Shown piece after piece: positions 11,124-23,749 of a stretch of DNA of 64,000 bases. The stretch covers positions 18,544,659 through 18,608,658 of the forward strand of contig CM072811.1 in the NCBI GenBank assembly GCA_037013495.1, in the 5' to 3' direction. The stretch's first letter is position 1; each line of letters opens with the position of its first letter. Position numbers and translations under genes: made by a program. The notes beneath the pieces are model-generated. The model did no database searches, was not told the origin of the DNA, and saw only the letters and a list, made by a program, of their open reading frames with translations. Source of the DNA: Hippophae tibetana (lineage: Eukaryota; Streptophyta; Magnoliopsida; Rosales; Elaeagnaceae).

Positions 11124-11277
11124 TATTCCTATGAGAATTAAATTCAACCAGATTTATTAAGTTCTAAGTTCTCAAATAGTTACACGTACAATAAAGGTAT
11201 ATTCCTATGAGAATTAAATTCAACCAGATTTATTAAGTTCTAAGTTCTCAAATAGTTACACGTACAATAAAGGTATA
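11124..11277. repeat. Perfect 77-bp tandem duplication
   Basis: The unit starting attcctatgagaattaaa at 11,124 is repeated without a mismatch from 11,201 to 11,277, followed by a short third start 'attcctat'. The identity points to a recent slippage or unequal exchange inside the LTR element. Confidence 0.9.
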
Positions 11278-11829
11278 TTCCTATCCCTTATATATATATA
11301 TATGTGTTATTTATCATGAGCAACACACAAAAATGCCTTTTCCAAGTTTATTTAAGTGTCACAGATAAATTAATTAATCTTCCAATAATTAAAAGCATTA
11401 AGCATAGATAAAATAAACAACTTAAAACCGTTCCATAAATCATTAAAAAAATAATTAATTCAAGTTTCATAATTTAAGCTACACTACAACCCTAGAACAA
11501 ATAAATTAGTTCATAGTAGAAATTAAAATTATAATGCAACAATAATCAGACATTTCAGAGAAATAAAATTTAAAAGAAAAAGATTAGAAGAACCTTTTTT
11601 CCCTATTCCTCAATGAAAAATAAATTTCTTCCCTTCTCTTCTTCTTCGCTGTCTTCTTTCTCTCTATTTCCTAAGAAAATAACAACATAAATAGTTAAAG
11701 AAAAGTTTCTGCGTGTTGTAGAGAACACGCAAAGAAGAAGCTAAAAAAATTAAAGCAAACTAGAAAAATGAAAAACTAAAAACCTAAAAAACTAAAACAA
11801 AAAAAAACTCCCCCAACGTCTGTCCTCGC

Positions 11830-12340
11830 GTCTCTAAATATACCACCCCTAAACAATTATTTTTTTCTCTATAAAAATACATGTAGTGGGGAATAACAAA
11901 AGGAAAACATGCGTATAGACAATAACAATTCAGTTAAAACAGTGCACAATTTCCTGTGTTTTGATTTCACAAAATGTATGCCACGTGTCGCCATATGATT
12001 GGCTCGAAATTAAGGAAACATGTGGCAACTTCGTATTCGGTGGAACGCGAGGGTGTACGATGATACGATGAACCACGTTGCACGGGATATAAGCACGCTG
12101 CTCGGTGCAAGACAGCTTGATTCCACTCACGTACGAATCTGGAACGTTAAAAATTGATCCAACGGTGAGCGATGAAATGTGCCTCGGGAGAATATTCTGT
12201 GCAGCCGACACGATGGTCACACATGTTGTGTGCATCTAGGAAAACTGGGTCCAATCTCTATTGTCGCGTCTAGATTCCACGCACCTCATCTTGACCGTTG
12301 ATTGGATGATCTAACGGTATGTGGCACACGTGGTCCTTTT
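11830..12340 (-). promoter_or_regulatory. Promoter-like segment inside the LARD-like element
   Basis: This stretch is less AT-rich than its surroundings and carries words common in plant promoters: CACGTG G-box cores (about 11,981 and 12,330), a CCAAT box on the minus strand (attgg, 11,998) and 'gatctaacggt' (12,309). On the minus strand a TATATTTA lies at about 11,836-11,843. No coding sequence follows it on that strand within the element. It could be a captured promoter fragment or regulatory sequence of the element; which one is inference. Confidence 0.35.
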
Positions 12341-12639
12341 CCTGCACAGAAAAACTAAATTTCCTAAATTGCATTTTGACCTTTAAATTTAATTCAAATT
12401 AACTTCTAATCTTTTGATATTTGCAATTTCACCCACTTTTAATTCAAATTATATTTTTAGCTTTTATTAATTGCAATTAAGTCTTTTTTTATTCAAATTC
12501 ATTAATTTTCTTAAAAATATATTTATTAAAAAACTAATAGTAAATATTAATTTAATTAATTAAAATTAACTAAAAATATCAAGAACATAGCAATTATAAT
12601 TAATAAAATAGATAAAAATAACTGTATAAAATACAGTTA

Positions 12640-14769
12640 TCAAGTATGCCACCTTAATATGAAGGCAATCATGAAAGCAGCCACCACAAGAGCTATGTCT
12701 TGTACAATCATAATTAAATAATCCATGACAACACTTTTAACTAGTGTTGCATCTGCCTCTAAAATGGGTGTCAATGAGCTTGTCTTATTCTCTTCCAATT
12801 TAAACCAAATCACTATATTTCTAAGGATAGCGATGAGCATTAACAAGCAAGCTCGACAAGTGAGTCGATCTCCCATGTTGTCTATTTTTTTAAAGAAAAA
12901 CTCAATGCTCTTTTGGACCTAGTTCCTGTGACTAACTTTCAATATCAGGTTCTGTTGTAATGTCACTCTTGAAATGCTGAGGGAAAGGTCATCAGAGCCC
13001 ACAATACTATTCATACAGCTAAGATATTCAGGAACCAATTCCTCACATTTATCCATGATGGAAGCATGGTGATCATACAACTTGATGTTGTGGGGTTTTT
13101 CCTTTGCGTCAAAGATATCAGAGGGAGCCCTTTTTAGAACAAAAAAGACAATCATAAACTCCATTTTTTCTTCCAATGATAAGAGCTTCACAACAAGGTG
13201 TTTTTCCCAATTTTTGGTGAGATTCTCATAGTAGATAGAATACTCTTCCTTGGTACTCTCCCCCAATTTTCTCCTCCAATTAGTCCCTAGATTATTAATC
13301 AAAGACCACTCACCAATGGTAAGAATTTGAGGTTGTTGGATAGAACTGTTAGACTCTACTTTCTCAAAGAATATGAGTTGAAACCCATGTAACAACATTT
13401 TCCATCTCACCATTTTACATAAAGCTATAACCAATGAATCACATGAGTCTTGATTTCTCTTAATCAATTCTCCATCCATTTTATGAGCTTCACCATTATC
13501 CCTATATTCCTTATGAAAATTCCCCCAATTATGAGCCTTTGAGCACGATTCATCTATTACTGGAACGTTATGGTCATGTATGTAAATCAAGTCACATACC
13601 CTAATGGTGGATAGTGTAGAGTCTTGTAGTGCCTCTCCTATGCATATTTTAATTGCTTTCAATAGCTTTTTTGTATAATGAGTTAAACCCAGAATTTGTA
13701 TCCTACTAGGTATATCCTTTCTACTTGTTGAATCAATTGATTTTTTATTTGAGAATGAACAAAAAATTAGAACATAATGATCAGTGTGAATCCTATAAGG
13801 TTTAACTACAGTTTTGGTGACAGTTTGTGTAGCCCATAACAGTTTTGATTTATTTACCTGAATTCTCTCAACCTCTAATTCTGGATTTCTGGCTATGTTG
13901 AGGAGCTTCAGAGTGACTTTCTCAACGATCTGTAGGGGCACCTCTTTAACTGAGGTAGAATGGCCTGTCTAGGTTGAGAGGACATTAATAGAAAAGCTAA
14001 AACAAGTTCGAAGGAGCTGAGAAATTAGGTTGGGGTGTTCTTCTTCGAGAGAATCTACAGTACTCAAAAGAGCCCTCTTCAAGTGCTTTTCACCCCATGA
14101 ATTTGCCTTGGTACTCATAAGAAAGTGAGACAGTTTGGTAGCAATATTAGATTCTACATTCCTAAATAGCATGGAATGGAACCCTTGTAAGGAAATTTTC
14201 CATTCCTTTAACCGACATAGAATTATCATCCATGGGTTACAAGAAACGTGCTCCTTCTCTACTATCTCTTCAAAAACCTCATGTGCATAAGCTGTACCTC
14301 CCCATTTCTTATACCATTTTTCCAAGTTACTGATTTCTGGAACAAAATAGGACTCATACTCAATTCTTATGTTACTGGTATGAATTCGAATTTCTAACCT
14401 CTCATTTCGAAAACCCGTCGTTGTTTTTAGAGTAGTTGAGGAAACCCCTTCCTGTAACTGAACAAATGGTTGGTACAATAAGAACTTAGAGAAAGTTTAT
14501 GTTGGAAGGTAGTCATTATTTTCCTCCTTCTCTTGAAGCTCTACATGGTCTTTATCTTCTTCTTCATTTTCTTCGAGTTCAGAGTGGGTTGATTTGGGTA
14601 AACCCTCTTCATTTTCTTCGAGTTCAGAATGAGTTGATTTGGGTAAACCCAGTGCGTAGCTATTGGGTATAGGGATTATACGACTAGGAAATGGTCCAAT
14701 TTCAAGCCCAATTTTAAACCCAAGAGAATGAGACCCACGAGGCTTCATTTTGGTATCTGTATGCGCCAT
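12640..14769 (-). pseudogene. Unknown ~709-codon protein of the LARD-like element (ORF2)
   Basis: From the ATG at 14,769 one single frame runs to the stop at 12,640, interrupted only by TAA at 14,497-14,499, TAG at 13,969-13,971 and TAG at 12,919-12,921; without these it would encode about 709 residues. I do not recognise the family. The N-terminus has two copies of a 15-residue acidic repeat GLPKSTHSELEENEE. Two middle segments resemble each other: WKISLQGFHSMLFRNVESN (near 14,190) and WKMLLHGFQLIFFEKVESN (near 13,400). A run of charged residues follows. The last ~80 residues contain two hydrophobic stretches, ACLLMLIAILRNIVIWF and IALVVAAFMIAFIL, that look like membrane helices. No gag-pol motif, zinc knuckle or DDE/YxDD motif is present. 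The start lies 26 bp after the stop of ORF1. Confidence 0.7.
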
Positions 14770-14795
14770 TTTCTCTTATTTAGGTACCCAGGGAA

Positions 14796-15101
14796 TTACC
14801 TCTCACTAAATGTGGGATTTATTGAGTCTAACCTCGCGTATCCCATGGCTGTCGAGCAAACATCTGAGGCAAAGAAACTAGTGGGTGGAGCTTTCCATTT
14901 CTCGAAGGTTTCAGACGATTTACTCCTCAAATTTCCAAGAGAGGTTGCCGGTGGTGAGCTGCAAGCGGCACGCAGAGCCATTACCTCAACTTGCAATGCC
15001 TATAGGATGGCATTGAATCTCTCTATATTGAACTCAGATGGAACGAAGGAATCAGATTCCTTATCAGAGGTCTCTGTGCTGGATTGGTTCCGATCATCCA
15101 T
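14796..15101 (-). pseudogene. Short leader-proximal frame of the LARD-like element (ORF1)
   Basis: The first ATG after the primer binding site (15,101) opens a 101-codon frame starting MDDRNQSSTETSDKESDSF, with one in-frame TAG about a third of the way along. The remainder (VEVMALRAACSSPPATSLGN...) is Ser/Ala-rich and ends at 14,796, 26 bp before ORF2. I see no recognisable domain. Position suggests the slot usually held by gag, but there is no gag motif. Confidence 0.45.
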
Positions 15102-15113
15102 GGTTGGAACCGA

Positions 15114-15124
15114 CTTTGATACCA
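15114..15124 (-). other. LARD-like element primer binding site (tRNA-iMet)
   Basis: ctttgatacca reads TGGTATCAAAG on the minus strand; one base separates it from the LTR at 15,126. Confidence 0.8.
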
Positions 15125-15125
15125 T

Positions 15126-15400
15126 TGATACGAACATAATTTCAGAGGAGTTTGAGGAAAGAAGAAGAACAGTAAGAGGGGAGTTGATTGCTTATAATTT
15201 CTGATATGATTTATTGAATTCATTCGGGCTAGATATAGCCTTACACCACACATGCATTACAAGGAAATTAAGCTAACTGATTTGGTTATTTTCTAATAGA
15301 ATCCATGGTCCCCCCCTCATTCTTGTGCTCGCCTACCTTGCTGCTCCTTGAACCCCGTCATGCATCCATGTGTGCCAACCGTTCGTTAACCACTAATACT
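15126..15400 (-). repeat. LARD-like element, 5' LTR
   Basis: ~275 bp starting TGATACGAACAT and ending CACTAATAC; partner of 10,338-10,615. Confidence 0.85.
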
Positions 15401-15727
15401 CGCATCACTATTACGTTTCTCATTTCTTCTAGTTGTTTTACTTCTACATGCAAAACATTTCCATGATCCTCTTGCCCCAGATACTATATTGAAGGTGATG
15501 AGGGTGGTTCGATGGTTTAGACTACTTTTCCACATTGCTTGATGCTTTTTTGTTTACCATATTGTGATCCGGTGTAAATTTAAGTGATTCTTACTTAATG
15601 AGTCTCTTTGTTCAGTTAGTAAGAGGTTATCAAACTAAAAACATTACGTACCATATGGTGGACGCCAATTATTTACTTAGATAACATATGTGGGACAAAG
15701 ACAAATAATGACTCTCCTGTGAACAAT

Positions 15728-15855
15728 ATTCTCTTTATTATATACATAAGACCATTACATTACACATTTCATTACCTTTTTGCTTATAGATATTCTCTTT
15801 ATTATATACATAAGACCATTACATTACACATTTCATTACCTTTTTGCTTATAGAT
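15728..15855. repeat. Perfect 64-bp tandem duplication
   Basis: The unit attctctttattatatacat... ending gcttatagat occupies 15,728-15,791 and is repeated identically at 15,792-15,855. It lies just before the satellite-like array. Confidence 0.9.
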
Positions 15856-15869
15856 AGGATTAAATGTAA

Positions 15870-18800
15870 GTAAAAAGTACACCTTTGACTCTTATATTGT
15901 TGTCTTTGTGGCTACGTCCCACCAAACCAAGTAGAGTATGCACACTGAACTTTGAAAATAAGTGTCGAATTATTGTTTAGACAAGTTCTATATTACAAAA
16001 TTAAGATACTTTTTTTTTTTGAGAAATTATAAAAAAAAATTAAAACTTATAACAATAACATTAAATGTGATTTAAATAATCATAATTAAATTTAAACGGC
16101 TTTAAATATTAAATAACGTGTTAATGTTTTAATATTGAAAATATATGAATTTTACATAAAGATATTATTTAACCATATTATTATTATTGGTTTCTTCCTT
16201 GTCTACCCTCCTTACAATATATTTTTTGTTAAGCCCCATTCATCACAAATTTGCAACACATATATTACCAATAATAATTTTGAAAAATAATCCAAGAAAA
16301 ATTAATACGTTGACATAACGTATATTAAATAATTATTTTTTTTATCAATAATTCATAATTAAATAGTAAAATTATATATTATGGTGTGAGATACAAATTA
16401 TTACAATAATTATTAAATTAATAAAATAAAAAATTAATTATAAGAATAATTTTTAGTTAAATTTAAATTTATTAGATTTAATTATATAATAAATAAATAT
16501 TCTTAACATTTTATGATATTTAACTTGAATGAATTTTATTTGATTCATTAATAAAAAAGCACTAAATTCTGTAAAATATCTTAATTTTAATTCAACGTCC
16601 ATACCTATCATCATCATACATCCACACTTATATTGCTACTTCTCACCATATGTGTACCGAAATTTGATAATAAGTGTCGAATTAATATTTAGAAAAATTC
16701 TATATTATAAAATTAAGATACCTAATTTTTTAAAGAAATTATAAAAAATAATACTTTTAAAACTTATAACAATAGAATTAAATATGATTTAAATAATCGT
16801 AAATCAATTTAAATGTCTTTAAATATGACATAACGTGCTAAATGTTTTTTTTAATATTGAAAATATATGAATTTTCCATGAAGGTAATATTTAACAATAT
16901 TATTTTTATTGGTTTCTTCCTTTCTCTACCATCATTACAATATATTTTTTGTTAAGTCACATTCATCACAAATTTTCAACACAAATATTACATATAATAA
17001 TTTTGAAAAATAATCCAAGAAAAGTTGATACGTGAAAACTTGTTGAAAATGAAAAACAACGTGAAGATGTCAATAAGAATTGAAATTTATGAGGAAAAAC
17101 TCAATAGAAAATATCATCTTATGTTATCCATTCTTCTATTTTTATAATCTTATAATTTTTTAAAATAATTTTTATAATTATATAAAATAATTTTTATAAT
17201 TATATAAAATAATTTTTATATGAATTTTATCAATAATTCATAATTATATAGTAAAGTTTAATATTATGGTATGAGATACTAATTATTACAATAATTATTA
17301 AATTAATAAAATAAAAATAATTAATTATAAGAATAATTTTTAGTTAAATTTAAATTTATTAGATTTAATTATATAATAAATAAATATTCTTAACATTTTA
17401 TGATATTTTATTTGAATGAATTATATATGATTTATTAATATAAAATCTCTAAATTCTATAAAATATCTGAACTTTAATTCAACGTCCATGCCTATCATCA
17501 TCATACCTCCATACCTTTGACTCTTATATGGTTGTATATGTAGCTGCTTCTCACCGTATGTGCACCAAACTTTGATAATAAGTGTCGAATTAATGTTTAG
17601 ACAAATTCTATATTATAAAATTAAGATACATAATGTTTTTTAGAAATTATAAAAAACAATACTTTTAAAACATATAAAATATCATTAAATATGATTTAAA
17701 TAATCGTAATTTAATTTTAATAACTTTAAATATGAAATAACGTGTTAAATTGTTTTTTAATATTGAAAATATATGAATTTTCCATAAAGATATTATTTAA
17801 AAATATTATTTTTATTGGTTTATTCCTTTCTCTATCATCATTACAATATATTCTTGGTTAAGCCCCATTCATCACATATTGCAACACAAATATTACCAAT
17901 AATGTTTTGAAAAAAAATCCAAGAAAAGTTAATACCTAGAAACATGTCCAACATGAAAAAAAAAACGTGAAAAATTCTATATTATAAAATTAAAATACCT
18001 AATTTTTTAAAGAAATTATAAAAAATAATACTTTTAAAACTTATAACAATAACATTAAATATGATTTAAATAATCGTAATTCAATATAATCAACTTTAAA
18101 TATAAAATAACTCGTTAAATGTTTTTTTAATATTGAAAATATATGAATTTTCCATAAAGATATTATTTAATAATATTATTTTTATTGGTTTCTTCCTTTC
18201 TCTACCCTCATTACAATATATTTTTTGTTAAGCCCCATTCATCACAAATTTGCAATACAAATATTAGCAATAATAATTTTGAAAAATAATCTAAGGAAAG
18301 TTAATACGTGGAAATTTGTCCAATAATTTTATAATTGAATAAAATAATTTTTATATGAATTTTATCAATAATTCATAATTAAAGAGTAAAATTTAATATT
18401 ATGGTTTGTGACAAAATTTATTACAATAATTATTAAATTAATAAAATAAAAAAAATTAATTATAAGAATAATTTTTAGTTTAAATTTAAAATATTAGATT
18501 TAATTACATAGTAAATAAATTTTCTTAACATTTTATGATATTTAACTTGAATAAATTTTATTTGATTTATTAATAAAAAATCTCTAAATTCTCTAAAATA
18601 TCTTAACTTTAATTCAAGGTTCATACCTATCATCATCATACATCCTTACCTTTGACTCTTATATTGCTGCTACTTCTCACTGTATGCGCACCGAACTTTG
18701 ATAATTAGTGTCGAATTAATGTTTAGACAAGTTCTATATTACAAAATTACAATACCTAATTTTTTTGAGAAATTATAAAAAATAATACTTTTAAAACTTT

Positions 18801-21800
18801 AACAATAGCATTAAATATGATTTAAATAATCGTAATTTAATTTAAGTAACTTTAAATATGAAATAACGTGTTAAATATTTTTTTAATATTGAAAATATAT
18901 GAAGGTATTATTTAACAATATTATTTTTATTGGTTTCTTCCTTTCTTTGCCCTTATTATAATATATTTTTTGTTAAGCCCCGTTTATCACAAATTTGCAA
19001 CACAAATATTACCAATAATAATTTTGAAAATAATCAAGAAAAGGTAATACGTGGAAACTTGTCCAAAATGAAAAACAACGTGAAGATGTCAATAAGAATT
19101 GAAATTTATTAGGAAAAACTCAATAGAAAATATCATCTTATCTTATCCATTCTTCTATTTTTATAATGTTATAATTTTTTAAAATAAATTTTATAATTCA
19201 TTAAAATAATTTTTATATGAATTTTATCAGTAATTCATAATTAATTAGTAAAATTTAATATTATGGTATGAGATACAAATTATTACAATAATTATTAAAT
19301 TAATAAAATAAAAAAATTAATTATAAGAATAATTTTTTATTAAATTTAAATTTATTAGATTTAATTATATAATAAATAAATATTCTTAACATTTTATAAT
19401 ATTTAACTTCAATAAATTATATTTGATTCATTAATGAAAAATCTCTAAATTTTATAAAATATCTAAAATTTAATTCAAAATCCATACTTATCATCATCAT
19501 ATATCCCTAACTTTGACACTTATATTGATGTATATGTTGCTGTTTCTCACCGTATGTGCACAGAACTTTGATAATAAGTGTCGAATTAATGTTTAGACAA
19601 ATTCTATATTATAAAATTAAGATACCTAATTTTTTTTAGAAATTATAAAAAATAATACTTTTAAAATTTATAACAATAGAATTAAATATGATTTAAATAA
19701 TCGTAAATCTAATTAAACGACTTTATATATGAAATAACATGTTAAATGTTTTTTTAATATTGAAAATATATGAACTTTCCATGAAGGTATTATTTAACAT
19801 GAATGAATACGTGGAAACTTGTCCAACATGAAAACCAACGTGAAGATGTCAATAAGAATTGAAATTTATGAGGAAAAACTCAATAGAAAATATCATCTTA
19901 TGTTATCCATTCTTATATTTTTATAATCTTATAATTTTTTAAAATAATTTTTATAATTATATAAAATAATTTTTATATGAATTTTATCAATAATTCATAA
20001 TTATATAGTAAATTTTAATATTATGGTATGAGATACAAATTATTACAATAATTATTAAATTAATAAAACAAAAAAATTAATTATAAGAATAATTTTTAGT
20101 TAAATTTAAATTTATTAGATTTAATTATATAATAAATAAATATTCTTAACATTTTATGATATTTAACTTGAATGAATTATATTTTATTCATTAATAAAAA
20201 ATCTCTAAATTCTGTAAAATATTTGAAATTTAATTCAACATCCATACCTCCCTACATTTGACTCTTATATTGCCGTATATTATATTGCCGTATATGTAGC
20301 TTCTTCTCAACGTATGTGCAGCGAACTTTGATAATAAGTTTCGAATTAATGTTTAGACAAATTCTATATTATAAAATTAAGATACCTAATTTTTTTTGAG
20401 AAATTATAAAAAACAATACTTTTAAAACTTATAACAATAACATTAAATATGATTTAAATAATCGTAATTCAATTTAAACGACTTTAAATATAAAATAACT
20501 CGTTAATTTTTTTTTTGAATATTAAAAATATATGAATTTTCCATGAAGATATTATTTAATAATATTATTTTTATTGGTTTCTTCCTTTCTCTACCCTCAT
20601 TACAATATATTTTTTGTTAAGCCCTAATTATCACAAATTTGCAATACAAATATTACCAATAATAATTTTGACAAATAACTAAGAAAAGTTAATACATGGA
20701 AACTTGTCCAAAATGAAAAACAACGTGAAGATGTCAATAAGAATTGAAATTTATGAGAAAAAACTCAATAGAAAATATCATCTTATCTTATCTATTCTTC
20801 TATTTTTATAATGCTATAATTTTTTAAAATAAATTTTATAATTGATTAAGTTAATTTTTATATGAATTTTATTAGTAATTCATAATTAAATAGTAAAATT
20901 TAATATTATGGTATGAGATACAAATTATTACAATAATTATTAAATTAATAAAATAAAAAAATTAATTATAAGAATAATTTTTTATTAAATTTAAATTTAT
21001 TAGATTTAATTATATAATAAATAAATATTCTTAACATTTTATGATATTTAACTTGAATGAGTTATATTTGATATATTAATAAAAAATCTCTAAATTTTGT
21101 AAAATATTTGAATTTTATTTCAACGTCCATACATATCATCGTCATACATGCCTACCTTTGACACTTATATTGCTGTATATGTAACTGCTTCGCACCGTAT
21201 GTGCACCGAACTGGTATAATAATTGTAGAATTAATGTTTAAACAAATTCTATATTATAAAATTAAGATACCTAATTTTTTTGAGAAATTATAAAAAATAA
21301 TACTTTTAAAATTTATAAAAATAGCATTAAATATGATTTAAATAATCGTAAATCTAATTAAACGACTTTATATATGAAATAACTTGTTAAATGTTTTTTT
21401 AATATTGAAAATATATTAACTTTCCATGAAGGTATTATTTAACATGAATGAATACGTGGAAACTTGTCCAACATGAAAACCAACCTGAAGATGTCAATAA
21501 GAATTGAAATTTATGAGGAAAAACTCAATAGAAAATATCATTTTATCTTATCCATTCTTCTATTTTCATATTCTTATAATTGTTTGAAATAAATTTTATA
21601 TGAAGTTTTATCAATAAATCATAATTAAATAATAAAATTTAAAATTATGGTATGAGATACAAATTATTACAATAATTATTAAACTAATAAAATAAAAAAA
21701 TTAATTATAAGAATAATATTTAGTTAAATTTAAATTTATTAAATTTAATTATATAATAAATAAATATTCTTAACATTTTATGATATTTAACTTGAATGAA

Positions 21801-23011
21801 TTTTATTTGTTCATTAATAAAAAATCTCTAAATTCTTTAAAATATCCCTACCTTTGACTCTTATATTGTTGTTTATGTAGATGCTTCTCACTATATGCAT
21901 ACCGAACTTAGATAATAAATGTTAAATTAATGTTTAGACAAATTCTATATAATAAAATTAAGATACCTAATTTTTTTTAGAAATTATAAAAAACAATACT
22001 TTTAAAACTTATAAAATAGAATTAAATATAATTTAAATAATCATAATTCTATTTAAACGACTTTAAATATGAAATAACATGTTAAATGTTTTTTTTAATA
22101 TTGAAAATATTTGAATTTTCCATAAAGATATTATTTAATAATATTATTTTTATTGGTTTCTTCCTTTTGCTACCCCCATTACAATATATTTTTTGTTAAT
22201 CCCTATTCATCACAAATTTCCAATAAAAATATTACCAATAATATTTTTGAAAACAAGAAAAGTTAAGTGGAAACTTGTCCAACCTGAAAAACAATGTGAA
22301 GATGTCAATAGGAATTGAAATTTATGAGGAAAGAGTCAATAGAAAATATCATCTTATCTTATGCATTCTTCTCTTTTGTTATTCTTATAATTGTTTGAAA
22401 TAAATTTTATATTACTTTTTATCAATAAATCATAGTTAAATAATAAAATTTAATATTATGGTATGTGACAAATTTTATTACGATAATTATTAAATTGAAA
22501 AATAAAAAATTAATTATAAGAATAATTTTTAGTTCAAATTTAAAATATTAGATTTAATTATATAGTAAATAAATTTTCTGAACATTTTATGATATTTAAC
22601 TTCAAATAATTTTATTTGAATTATTAATAAAAAATATCTAAATTCTATAAAATATCTAAACTTTAATTCAAGGTCCATACCTATCATCATCATACATCCC
22701 TACCTTTGACTCTTATATTGCTATCTATGTAGCTACTTCTCACTGTATGCGCACCGAACTTTGATAATTAGTGTCGAGTTAATGTTTAGACAAATTCTAT
22801 ATTATAAAATTAAGATACCTAATTATTTTAGAAATTATAAAAAATAATACTTTCAAAACTTATAAAAATAGCATTAAATATGATTTAAATAATCGTATTT
22901 TAATTTAAACGACTTTAAATATGAAAAAATGTGCTAAATATTTTTTTAATATTGAAAATATTTGAATTTTCCATAAAGATATTATTTAATAATATTATTT
23001 TTATTGGTTTC
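15870..23011. repeat. AT-rich tandem array, unit about 0.7-0.9 kb, about nine copies
   Basis: The anchor 'gtgtcgaattaatgtttagacaaattctatatta' or a close variant starts at about 15,961, 16,673, 17,581, 18,707, 19,577, 20,338, 21,221, 21,919 and 22,770, with a partial unit near 17,971. Spacing is usually 700-910 bp and one gap is 1.1 kb. Other unit words are 'ttattggtttcttcctttctctaccctcattacaatata', 'aacaacgtgaagatgtcaataagaattgaaatttatgagg' and 'catcatcatacatccctacctttgactcttatattg'. The units differ by substitutions and internal deletions. They carry no coding capacity. The last unit is cut in mid-unit at about 23,011, where pararetroviral sequence starts. Confidence 0.9.
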
Positions 23012-23019
23012 TTTGAATT

Positions 23020-23745
23020 TGTTTTCCAAATTCAATCTTGTCTTCTGGAGTATAAATCATTGGTTTTACTCTTATGATCTTATTAGGATCTCTTAATTTT
23101 ATGTTGACTATTGTTTTAGATTTATTTATTTTTGGATCCAAAGAATTTTCTAAACTGACCATTTTTAATAGTCTTTTAATGTCTGTTAGGGCTTTGTTTT
23201 CCTGTATCTCATTGAGAAATTTTTTTGTTTTTCTTCTATATCTAATGAAATATTTTCTAAATAAGGTTTTTGTTGGTCTTCTATCTTACCACGTTTTTTC
23301 TTTTTATGTTGTTGCATAAAAGTTGGGTTTGAAACAGTTAAAACTTTTCTTACTTTAGAAACATAGATGGTATCTCATTCTAAGGTTGTGAGACTTATTT
23401 TGTCAGAATGTTGTGTGAAAGGTTGATATAAGTTTAGGAAATTATTTCCTATTAACAAATCTACTCCTGTTTCTTGTTGATATATAGTAGGAATGTGAAA
23501 GTTTTATCCTCCTATCATTATATTAGTATCTTTTAATACCTGATTGAGTTTTATTGTAGTATTATTAACAATTCTTACACTTAAATATGTTGTGCTTGTT
23601 TTCAGTTGTCTTCTGAAAATACATATCTATTGGCTACATAAATACTAACTTATGTATCTATATATGCATGTAAATGATAAGTGCTATAACCTTTAAATTT
23701 TAGTCCTACTTTAATGTAAGTACTATTTGGATTTTTAATACTATA
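23020..23745 (-). pseudogene. Pararetroviral aspartic protease relic
   Basis: The frame just downstream of the coat-protein tail carries the protease start with YIDT followed by a stop codon in place of the active-site glycine (about 23,655-23,690). Further on GVDLLIGNNFLNLY (about 23,430-23,480) matches the conserved C-terminal block of caulimovirid proteases. A linker with the YTPEDKIEF block precedes the breakpoint. The protease would cut the viral polyprotein; here the catalytic site is destroyed and the following polymerase is missing. Confidence 0.75.
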
Positions 23746-23749
23746 CAAA

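Larger units (their letters stand above)
10338..15400 (-). mobile_element. Non-autonomous LTR element with a large unknown ORF (LARD-like)
   Basis: Two similar terminal repeats (10,338-10,615 and 15,126-15,400), a tRNA-iMet primer site inside the right repeat and a purine tract inside the left repeat define a ~5.06-kb LTR element read on the minus strand. No protease, integrase, reverse transcriptase or RNase H motif is visible. Instead it has a ~101-codon frame and then a ~709-codon frame of unknown type, followed by ~2 kb of AT-rich sequence with promoter-like features. No clear TSD was found: ctatc lies to the left and tcgc-like bases to the right. It sits inside the gag end of the Gypsy-1 relic. 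Confidence 0.8.

Noticed and set aside
14728..15204. A 158-codon plus-strand open frame
   Set aside because: It runs antisense through ORF1, the primer binding site and the LTR of the minus-strand LARD-like element and shows no domain; it is most likely a shadow frame.
15870..23011. Possible CRISPR or LTR array
   Set aside because: Units are hundreds of bases long, AT-rich, without spacers or a leader, and the DNA is plant nuclear; it is an ordinary tandem array.
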